A stretch of DNA of 64,000 nucleotides from Nocardia beijingensis NBRC 16342 (lineage in GTDB: Bacteria > Actinomycetota > Actinomycetes > Mycobacteriales > Mycobacteriaceae): positions 1 through 64,000 of the forward strand of contig NZ_BDBC01000008.1 of NCBI RefSeq assembly GCF_001612785.1. Reading direction: 5' to 3'. This document shows, piece after piece, positions 36,499 to 44,651 of the stretch. Each line of letters begins with the position of its first letter. Within the stretch, counting starts at the first letter, position 1. The notes below the pieces were generated by a model that was not told the origin of the DNA, made no database searches, and saw only the letters and a list, made by a program, of their open reading frames with translations. The position numbers were made by a program, and so were the translations under genes.

Positions 36499-39225
36499 TT
36501 ACTGAGTGCTGGAGGGCGGGTCGCAGACCTTCCATCCGTCGTCGGTGCGCTGCAGGTCGAAGGTTCGTGCGGACCGCTTTGCCGGGTCGGCCTCGGTGTA
36601 CACCGTGGCCTGAGCGATGGCGGTGCCGTCGGTGATGCGGATGGCGTCGATGCTGTCCACCACTGGGATGTTCTTGCGTTCCATCGACAACTTGTGCACG
36701 CCGGCGAACTGGTCGCTCGGGATGCCCTGATAGAAGTCGTGCAGCGGACCGCAGGTGGTGGAGCGCAGCGCGTCCAGATCGCCGCTCTTCAGCGCGTCGG
36801 TGTAGCTGGTGATGGCGCTGCGCACCTGAGCCTCGGGCGACTCGTCGCCGGACATCGTGACCAGCGCCATGATCACCCCGATCAGCGCGAGCACCGCCAC
36901 GGCCGCCGCACCGAACACGATCAGCCGTCGATCGGGCCGAGCGGGGCCGGTGGCCGACGCGCCCGCGCCTTGCTGCGGCGCCGGGGGGATCCGCTGCGGC
37001 GGTGCGACGGGCCGGGTCTGCGGCGCGCGCGGATCGCCCATCGACTGCGCGGGCACGGTCTGCTGGACGTCCGCGGGGGACGGCGCGGTCGCCACCTGCC
37101 GCGGCCGTCCCTGCGGGCGCTGCGGCGACGGGCGGGTGTCCTCGACGCCCGGTCCGTGCTGCGGCGGCGCGGCCGGGCCGTGCGGGCCGGGCTGTTTGGG
37201 ACCGGGAGCCGGACGCGGCGTGCTCGGCGGCTTGGTGACCGGGACCGGGCCCGCCGGTGGCGTGACCACGCGATCGGTGCCGGGTTTGCCACCATCGGCG
37301 GGACGTTGGATGGGCAGCGCGACGGTCTTCGCGTCGTCCAGGCCGACCACCGGCATCGCCATCGTCACGTCATCCGAACCGGGCGGGTTCTGTGCCTCGG
37401 CCGGAGCGGATTCGGCGGCGCGTTCCTGCGCGGGAGCCGGTCCGGCCGGTGGCTGCGGCTTGCGTATCACGACGGTCGCGGATTCGCCGCCCTGCGGGGT
37501 GGGGGTGTTCCGCGCTTCGGAGCCGGTGGGCTTGCCGGGGGGAGCGGACTCGCCCGGCGTCCCCCTCTTCGCGGCGGCCGCCGGTCCCGCTTTCGCGCCG
37601 GACTCGGGCGTCGCCTGGCCCTTGGCGGGTTGAACTGGTTGCCGCGCTGCGTCTTTCGAAGCGGGTCCGCTGGCGGAGGGCGTCCCCGGCGCGGAACCGC
37701 GCGCGGCACCCGACGGAGTCTGATCCCGTTTGATCACCACGGTGCGCGCGTCGCCCGGCTGGTTCGGCGCGGTAGTGGGTTGCGCTGCGCTGCCGGATGC
37801 GGGCTGGTTCGGCGCGGTAGCGGGCTTCGGTGCACCGGTCTGCGGTGGGTTCGGCGCGGAACCGGACTTCGGTGCGCCGCTGGCCTGTGGCTGGTTCGGC
37901 GCGGAACCTGCCTTCGATGCGCCATCGGCCTCCGACTTCGCCGCGGACTTGCTGTCGATCTCCGCGGTCTCCGCATCGGCGCCATGGGGCCGATGCGGTC
38001 CGGACGCGCCCGCACCGGAGCGCGCTTGGCCACCGACCTTGTCCGCCGGGGCGTTCGCCCGGCCGGGACCTACGGGGCCGGAAGGCGCCATGCCCTTGGC
38101 GCCCGGGGCGCTCGAAGCGGGTGGTGGCGTGTTCTGGTTGCCTGCCGGTGTTGTGGCAGGTCGGTTCCCCTGGGGTTGTGTGGGGGCGTTCGGTTTTCCG
38201 GCGCCCGGTGCGGAGCCGGTGGACGGTGGCGTGTTCTGGTTGCCTGCCGGTGTAGCGGCAGGTCGGCCCGCTTGGGGCTGCGCGGCGGCGGGGGTGTTCG
38301 TTTTACCGGCGCTGCCCGGTGCCGAGCCGGAGGTCGGTGGCGTGTTCTGGCTGCCTGCCGGTGTTGTGGCAGGTCGGTTCCCCTGGGGTTGTGTGGGGGC
38401 GTTCGGTTTTCCGGCGCCCGGTGCGGAGGCGGAGGGTGATGGCGTGTTCTGGCCGCCCGTCGGTGTTGTGGCAGGTCGGCCTGCTTGGGGTTGCGCGGCG
38501 GCAGGGGGATTCGGTTTACCTGCGCCGCCCGAGACCGGTGCGCCGCCCGCGGGCCTCGGTGCTGAACTCGGCGACGGAGCCTTCGCGTCGGAGGCCGGAC
38601 CGGACGACGGTGTGCCCTCGGAGGTCGCGCCACCGGCCTTGGGTGCGGCCGACTCACTCCGGGCTCCGGCAGCGGGGGGATTCGAGGAAGCAGGTCGTGC
38701 GACGGAACCTGTCCGGTTGTCCGGGGTTACAGGCTTCGCGCCGCTGGCAGCTCCGGGGGAGGGCGGCTGCCCGGCCCCCGCGCTCTGCGCAGTGCCCGCC
38801 GCCGGTCCGGAGCCGCCGGACCTCTGGGCGTAGGCCGGTGAGTTCGGTTTGCTCGCAGGGCCGTTCGATGGTTTCGTGCCCCCCGCGTTCGGCGTCGCGT
38901 CGGTGCCCTTGGACGAGGTCGGACCGCTGCCGGGTTCGGCGGGTGCCTGGGCTCCCGGCGCGCTGGGAACCGGACCGCGTGCGCCCGCCTCCCCCTTCTG
39001 GCTCGCCGCCGACGCGCCAGGACCCGAGGCGGAAGTGCCGCTGCCGGCATTCGGCCGCTGCGCCTTGGCGATGCGTTCGGTGGGCGCGGCGGATGCCGCC
39101 GGGCCGCTCTTGTCCGCGGCCGGGGTGCGGTTCGTGGCAGCGCCGGGGCGTGCGTCGGCCCCGGCGGCGTCGGCCGGTTCGGCGCTGCTGGGCGCCGGAT
39201 TCTTCTCGTCGTTCGGGTCGGACAC
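36499..39225 (-). CDS. very Pro/Ala/Gly-rich single-pass membrane protein
   Basis: Predicted 908 aa. Residues 1 to about 760 are almost wholly Pro, Ala, Gly, Ser, Thr, Lys, Gln and Asn, without a fold, and contain tandem repeats (residues about 235-365). One membrane helix follows (IVFGAAAVAVLALIGVIMALV), then a C-terminal extracytoplasmic domain of about 115 residues (SAITSYTDALKSGDLDALRSTTCGPLHDFYQG, ending RTDDGWKVCDPP). The latter resembles DUF4878-type lipid/ligand domains and the M. tuberculosis Rv0361 protein, which is only about 275 aa; the N-terminal region is greatly enlarged here. GTG 39225 has GAGGGG 7 nt upstream. The disordered region would face the cytoplasm. A Thr-rich FHA-type or phosphorylation role is only speculation. 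Confidence 0.8.
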   Translation of the reverse strand: MSDPNDEKNPAPSSAEPADAAGADARPGAATNRTPAADKSGPAASAAPTERIAKAQRPNAGSGTSASGPGASAASQKGEAGARGPVPSAPGAQAPAEPGSGPTSSKGTDATPNAGGTKPSNGPASKPNSPAYAQRSGGSGPAAGTAQSAGAGQPPSPGAASGAKPVTPDNRTGSVARPASSNPPAAGARSESAAPKAGGATSEGTPSSGPASDAKAPSPSSAPRPAGGAPVSGGAGKPNPPAAAQPQAGRPATTPTGGQNTPSPSASAPGAGKPNAPTQPQGNRPATTPAGSQNTPPTSGSAPGSAGKTNTPAAAQPQAGRPAATPAGNQNTPPSTGSAPGAGKPNAPTQPQGNRPATTPAGNQNTPPPASSAPGAKGMAPSGPVGPGRANAPADKVGGQARSGAGASGPHRPHGADAETAEIDSKSAAKSEADGASKAGSAPNQPQASGAPKSGSAPNPPQTGAPKPATAPNQPASGSAAQPTTAPNQPGDARTVVIKRDQTPSGAARGSAPGTPSASGPASKDAARQPVQPAKGQATPESGAKAGPAAAAKRGTPGESAPPGKPTGSEARNTPTPQGGESATVVIRKPQPPAGPAPAQERAAESAPAEAQNPPGSDDVTMAMPVVGLDDAKTVALPIQRPADGGKPGTDRVVTPPAGPVPVTKPPSTPRPAPGPKQPGPHGPAAPPQHGPGVEDTRPSPQRPQGRPRQVATAPSPADVQQTVPAQSMGDPRAPQTRPVAPPQRIPPAPQQGAGASATGPARPDRRLIVFGAAAVAVLALIGVIMALVTMSGDESPEAQVRSAITSYTDALKSGDLDALRSTTCGPLHDFYQGIPSDQFAGVHKLSMERKNIPVVDSIDAIRITDGTAIAQATVYTEADPAKRSARTFDLQRTDDGWKVCDPPSSTQ
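38128..38520 (-). repeat. tandem coding repeat in the Pro/Ala-rich protein
   Basis: Copies start near 38128, 38230, 38341 and 38443 (about 102 and 111 nt apart in alternation, so a 213-nt higher-order unit). Each encodes a form of RPATTPAGNQNTPP with GAGKPNAPTQPQGN or GKTNTPAAAQPQAG before it. Copies 1 and 3 are nearly identical over about 85 nt, indicating recent duplication. Confidence 0.85.
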
Positions 39226-39565
39226 GCACACCCCTCGTCAAAGCGGAACTGTTTGAACTCGACGGCCAGCCTAATGGTCGTCGCCCGGCGAGGTCCGGCA
39301 TCAGTCCACGCCGATCCGAACGGACGCCGGGCGACTCGCGCGGCGGACCGCGCAGGGGCGGGAATCGGGGGACGGCATCGCCGGAACGAGCTGGAAACAG
39401 CCGTCCGCGGGGCGGCGCACCGCCGGGTGCCGGGCCGGGCCCGGACAGCCGTTCGATGGGGCCGGGCCGGGCACACGGGCCTAGGGCGAAACAGCGGCGG
39501 CCCGTCTCCCCGCCCGAGCGAAGCCGCCTGACGAGCAAACCGTCGTGCGGTGCACAATGAACCGC
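39226..39565. other. divergent intergenic region, about 340 nt
   Basis: Between the Pro/Ala-rich protein (reading left) and the DUF3151 gene (reading right). Very GC-rich. Apart from the CACAAT -10-like hexamer at 39553-39558 I see no motif or gene. Confidence 0.4.
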
Positions 39566-40009
39566 ATGACCTCGTTCGGTGACCTGCTCGGACCGCAACC
39601 GGTGTTGCTACCAGAACTCTCCGACGCCGAGGACGCGCTCCTCGACGGCGCCGATCCGGTGCGGGTCGCGGCCGAGCACCCCGCCGCCTCCATCGCCTGG
39701 GCCCACCTCGCCGAGGCGGCGCTGTCCCGTGGCGAGGCCGGGGACGATGCGGTCAACCACGACATCGTCGCCGCGTACGCGTTCGCCCGCACCGGCTACC
39801 ACCGCGGTCTCGACCTGCTGCGCCGCAACGGCTGGAAGGGCTTCGGTCCGGTGCCGTGGAGCCACGAACCCAACCGCGGCTTCCTGCGCAGCGTCGGCGC
39901 GCTGGCCCGCGCCGCCAAGGCGATCGGCGAGAACGACGAGTACGCGCGCTGCCTGGACCTGCTCGAAGACTGCGACCCCAACGCGGCCGCGGAGCTCGGT
40001 CTCGACTGA
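39566..40009 (+). CDS. DUF3151 family protein
   Basis: Predicted 147 aa (M. tuberculosis Rv0360c is 145 aa). All-helical family of actinobacteria, with conserved LLGPQPVLLP near the start, IAWAHLAEAAL, YAFARTGYHRGLDLLRRNGWKGFGPVPWSHEPNRGFLRSV in the middle, and RCLDLLEDCDP near the end. No catalytic motif or known function; the Trp/Arg-rich central segment suggests a ligand or protein contact. ATG 39566 lies 7 nt after CACAAT, consistent with a leaderless transcript; ATG 39557 is an alternative. The transporter-like gene follows closely. Confidence 0.88.
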   Translation: MTSFGDLLGPQPVLLPELSDAEDALLDGADPVRVAAEHPAASIAWAHLAEAALSRGEAGDDAVNHDIVAAYAFARTGYHRGLDLLRRNGWKGFGPVPWSHEPNRGFLRSVGALARAAKAIGENDEYARCLDLLEDCDPNAAAELGLD

Positions 40010-40043
40010 GTTCGTAGTGATCGGAGCACCGCGTAGCGATTCG

Positions 40044-41219
40044 ATGACGGGTAGCGGCCGGGCGCCGGGTGCGTTCGATCCGATGTCCCGGTTCGGCGTG
40101 GCCCGCGCGCGCGGCGCGGCGCGGTTGCGCGCCTCGTGGACCCGGCTGCGCCGATCGGCGCTGCCGATCGTCCAGTGCGCGGTCGGCGCCGCGCTGGCCT
40201 GGTTCCTGGCGCATCACGTCATCGGCCACGCGCTGCCGTTCTTCGCGCCGACGGCCGCCGTGGTGTCGATGGGCATCTCCTTCGGCGCGCGGCTGCGTCG
40301 CTCGGTGGAGCTGGTGGTCGGTGTCGCGGTCGGCATCGGCATCGGCGATCTGTTCATCTCTTACGCGGGGACCGGCGTGTGGCAGATCGCGCTGGTGGTG
40401 GCGGTCGCCATGGCCGCGGCGGTGTTCCTGGACGGCGGTCCGGTCATCACCGTGCAGGCGGCGGGCTCCGCCGTGCTGGTCGCGACGTTGCTGCCGCCCT
40501 CGGCGGGCGGCGGCCTTTCCCGCATGATCGACGCCTTGGTCGGCGGTCTGGTCGGCGTGCTGGTGGTCGCCGCGATCCCCCTGCATCCCGTGCGCAGGGC
40601 GCGCACGCTGGCCGCGGACATCCTCGGCGTGATGGGTAGATCGATCACCGAGTGCGCCGACGGCCTGCTCGAACAGGATCCGGAGAAGCTGTACCGCGCG
40701 CTCACCGCGATGCGCGCCACCCAGCCGCAGATCGATTCCTTGCGCGCCACCCTGGAGGGCGGGCGCGAGATCAGCCGGATCTCGCCGCTGTACTGGAACT
40801 CCCGTCCCCGTCTCGAATGCATCAGGGCCACGGCCGATCCGCTGGACAACGCCATCCGCAACACCCGAGTCCTGTTGCGGCGCTCCCTGACTCTGGTGCG
40901 CGACGACGAAATCCTCAACCCGGGCTTGATCGACGAAGTGGAGCGGCTCGGCCAGGCCGTCGACGTGGTGCGCCGGATGATGCTGGCCGACCCCGGCGAG
41001 CAGCCCGACCGCGCCGAGGCGGCCCGCGTATTGCGCTCGGTCGCGAAGGGCGCGCGACCGGAATTGGTAGCCGGCGCGGGGCTTTCGGCGCATGTCGTCT
41101 TCGCGCAGGTGCGTTCGACGCTGGTGGACCTGATGCAGGTGTGTGGCGTGCAACGTATCTCGGCGATTGCCCTGCTGCCGCCGACGGTCAAGAACCCTTA
41201 CGTGCGGCCCGAGGTCTGA
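40044..41219 (+). CDS. FUSC/aromatic acid exporter-like membrane protein
   Basis: Predicted 391 aa. The N-terminal half has about six membrane segments (SALPIVQCAVGAALAWFLAHHVIG, AAVVSMGISFG, VVGVAVGIGIGDLF, VVAVAMAAAVFL, SAVLVATLLPP, VGGLVGVLVVAAI), followed by a soluble helical half (LAADILGVMGRSITECADGL, NAIRNTRVLLRRSLTLVRDDE). This matches half-size FUSC/ArAE_1 family proteins that export aromatic acids or related compounds. The start may instead be GTG 40017, only 8 nt after the DUF3151 stop; ATG 40044 or 40083 are alternatives. Likely co-transcribed with DUF3151. Confidence 0.75.
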   Translation: MTGSGRAPGAFDPMSRFGVARARGAARLRASWTRLRRSALPIVQCAVGAALAWFLAHHVIGHALPFFAPTAAVVSMGISFGARLRRSVELVVGVAVGIGIGDLFISYAGTGVWQIALVVAVAMAAAVFLDGGPVITVQAAGSAVLVATLLPPSAGGGLSRMIDALVGGLVGVLVVAAIPLHPVRRARTLAADILGVMGRSITECADGLLEQDPEKLYRALTAMRATQPQIDSLRATLEGGREISRISPLYWNSRPRLECIRATADPLDNAIRNTRVLLRRSLTLVRDDEILNPGLIDEVERLGQAVDVVRRMMLADPGEQPDRAEAARVLRSVAKGARPELVAGAGLSAHVVFAQVRSTLVDLMQVCGVQRISAIALLPPTVKNPYVRPEV

Positions 41220-41357
41220 AGCCGTACTACTCAGCGGTATTCGGACATTCGTGCCGGGCACAGTGGTCTGCGCCGGACACGGCGCGCCGCGAATTCGATC
41301 TTCGGGTAGTCCGCTACTCGGGTTCCGCGCGTCGTCCGGACGTAGCTTTGCGATGTG

Positions 41358-41500
41358 ACCGCGAGTCGCGGGGTATCGCGGTCGACCGCTTCGCACGTGG
41401 ACGAAAGGACCTCCCGGCCAAGGGGTGTGGCAGCCGGGAGGGGGCGGGATCGGACACGGCGAAGAAGCGGGGCCGTTCGGCAACCCGACCGGGCGGCCCC
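41358..41500. terminator. three hairpins in a convergent intergenic region (41220-41531)
   Basis: The 312-nt gap between convergent genes holds no gene but three inverted repeats: GACCGCGA/TCGCGGTC (41358-41384), CCTCCCGGC/GCCGGGAGG (41410-41441) and GGGGCCG/CGGCCCC (41469-41500). They probably terminate transcription from both sides. Confidence 0.6.
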
Positions 41501-41531
41501 GCGCCCGCGCGGCACGGCGAGTCGCCGGAGA

Positions 41532-42308
41532 TCAGGTCCAGAATCGCGTCAGGTAGCTGCCGAAGCGCGACCAGTTCGACGGAACGCCGGACAGTTCGAA
41601 CAGCGCGTACACCGCGTCGAAGAACACCTGGTTGATCGCGGGCGTGAACAGCAGCGCGAACAGGATCAGCATGCCGAACGGCTTGAACTGGTCGAGCGAG
41701 CGCCTGGTCTGGTAGCTCAGCGACGGCTCGACGAGGCCGTAGCCGTCCAGGCCCGGCAGCGGGACCAGGTTCAGCAGCGCCGCCGTGATCTGCAGGAACG
41801 CGAGGAAGCTCAGGCCGAACCAGAACGCGGCGTGCGTGCCGGAGCTTCCCCAGATCCGGACGGTCGCCAGCAGCAGCACGGCGCACAGCACGTTCACGGC
41901 GGGCCCCGCGCCGCTGATGATCCGCTGCGTGCGCGGCGCGACATTGTGCGTGTGCACGTAGACCGCGCCGCCCGGCAGGCCGATCCCGCCCAGCGCGATG
42001 AACACCATGGGCAACACGATCGACAGCAGCGGATGGCTGTACTTCAGCGGGTTGAGCGTCAGATAGCCGCGCAACTCCACTTCGCGATCACCCGCGCGCC
42101 ACGCCGTGTACGCATGGGCGAACTCGTGCAGGCACAGCGAGACCACCCAGCCGAACACCACGAGGACGAACACACCGGCCTTGGCTCTGGTGGAGTCCAG
42201 CGGGGCATCCCAGGCCAGCGCGCCGCCGACGGCGGTCACCACCAGCACGAGCAGGAACACCGGGCTCGGCCGGACCGCACGCGACCGGCGGTTCAGGGAG
42301 GAACTCAT
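41532..42308 (-). CDS. M50 (site-2 protease-like) membrane metalloprotease
   Basis: Predicted 258 aa. The zinc-binding HExxH is in SLCLHEFAHAYTAWRAG (His61, Glu62, His65), with the third ligand region ALLNLVPLPGLDGYGL. Six or so membrane segments. It belongs with Rv0359-like actinobacterial proteins. Members cut membrane-embedded substrates; the absence of a PDZ domain makes it a minimal type. Substrate unknown. ATG 42308 overlaps the stop of the upstream DAGK-like gene (ATGA), so the two are translationally coupled. Confidence 0.88.
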   Translation of the reverse strand: MSSSLNRRSRAVRPSPVFLLVLVVTAVGGALAWDAPLDSTRAKAGVFVLVVFGWVVSLCLHEFAHAYTAWRAGDREVELRGYLTLNPLKYSHPLLSIVLPMVFIALGGIGLPGGAVYVHTHNVAPRTQRIISGAGPAVNVLCAVLLLATVRIWGSSGTHAAFWFGLSFLAFLQITAALLNLVPLPGLDGYGLVEPSLSYQTRRSLDQFKPFGMLILFALLFTPAINQVFFDAVYALFELSGVPSNWSRFGSYLTRFWT

Positions 42309-42976
42309 CGCACCAGCAGCCAGGGTTCGTGATGGCGGTAGAAACTCGAGCGCGGCACCGGGCGATCGGCGCGGACGCCGTCCCTGGTCACGATCGCGCC
42401 CGGCGTGCCGAGCTGCACCGCTCGCCCCTCCACCCAGCGTCGTTTGCGGAACCTGCGCCGCACGGCGGCCCGCACACCGGGCGGTTCGAGGCACGGCGAG
42501 ACGAGCATGGCCGTCACCTCGCCGGAGAACAACAGCGTGTCGTCGACGTAGGCCTCGCCTTCGAGCCGATCGCCGCCGATGCCGGTGATCACCGCCCGTC
42601 CCGCGAGCACCTTGCCGGTGTCGTCGCGGACCAGCGGCGCCTCCACGGCGCGGCCTCCGATGGCGCGCTTGGCGGCGGCGTTGCCGGTGCCGGTCTGGTA
42701 CACACGCGAGGCGTAGGTCTTCTCGACCGGCACGTACCCGATCTCCACGTGCAGGCGCTCGGTGCGCATCAGGTGGGTGAGCACCGCGGCCAGCGCGGCG
42801 TCGTCACCCAGCACGATCAGGCGCGGCAGGCTGTCGGCGGCCAGCACGGGGAGCAGCTCATCGATCACGGCGGTATCGGGGACGACGGCCGTCTGGGTGG
42901 TCGGCAGCGCCGCGAGCGCGATGGGTACGGGAGCGCCGTCGCAGCGGAGAACATGGGTACTCAAGCTGCCGTACAC
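42305..42976 (-). CDS. DAGK-like protein of the Rv0358 type, function unknown
   Basis: Predicted 223 aa. Position and length match M. tuberculosis Rv0358. Two segments resemble the lipid/diacylglycerol-kinase nucleotide fold: LIVLGDDAALAAVLTHLM (compare the GGDGTxxEVxxxL motif; Gly-Asp-Asp at residues 57-59) and VYQTGTGNAAAKRA (compare GTxND; residues 94-103). The second Gly-Asp-Gly is changed to Gly-Asp-Asp, so kinase activity is doubtful. A C-terminal region has beta strands (VITGIGGDRLEGEAYVDDTLLFSG) and ends in FYRHHEPWLLVR. It starts at GTG 42976 or TTG 42964. The 4-nt overlap with the M50 protease indicates a shared pathway. Confidence 0.6.
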   Translation of the reverse strand: MYGSLSTHVLRCDGAPVPIALAALPTTQTAVVPDTAVIDELLPVLAADSLPRLIVLGDDAALAAVLTHLMRTERLHVEIGYVPVEKTYASRVYQTGTGNAAAKRAIGGRAVEAPLVRDDTGKVLAGRAVITGIGGDRLEGEAYVDDTLLFSGEVTAMLVSPCLEPPGVRAAVRRRFRKRRWVEGRAVQLGTPGAIVTRDGVRADRPVPRSSFYRHHEPWLLVR

Positions 42977-43160
42977 CCTCCTCGGTTCGAGCCGACACCG
43001 TCGGGCCCCTCGCCATCGCCGGGCGAACCCGCTGCGGCTCGCCCGTGCACGCCGCGCTGCCGCTCGGCGTGCCGTGCAACCTTAGCCCTGCCCGGCCGCG
43101 GCCACACGGTTGTCGAGCCTACGACGAGATCCGCCGCGCTGCCGCCCGGGACGCGTCGGC

Positions 43161-43166
43161 TAGACT
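43161..43166 (+). promoter_or_regulatory. probable -10 element of purA
   Basis: TAGACT, about 80 nt before the purA start. No strong -35. Confidence 0.4.
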
Positions 43167-43200
43167 GTGCTTCCGGCCACCGCCTCAGTACGGCAGGTAG

Positions 43201-44535
<1,335 letters not shown>

Positions 44536-44543
44536 AACCTGTT

Positions 44544-44572
44544 CGAATTCCGCGTCGGCCAGCGGAAATTCG
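44544..44572 (+). terminator. terminator-like hairpin after purA
   Basis: CGAATTCCGC at 44544-44553 pairs with GCGGAAATTCG at 44562-44572 (one bulged A), 8 nt after the purA stop. Confidence 0.5.
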
Positions 44573-44639
44573 GCAAGATCACCAGAAATTCGCCACATCT
44601 ATCGTGCTCGCTCGGCTTCGATCATGATCGGTGAAGAAC

Positions 44640-44645
44640 TACAGT
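44640..44645 (+). promoter_or_regulatory. -10 element of a leaderless promoter
   Basis: TACAGT ends 6 nt before ATG 44652; no ribosome site between. Confidence 0.5.
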
Positions 44646-44651
44646 TAGAAC

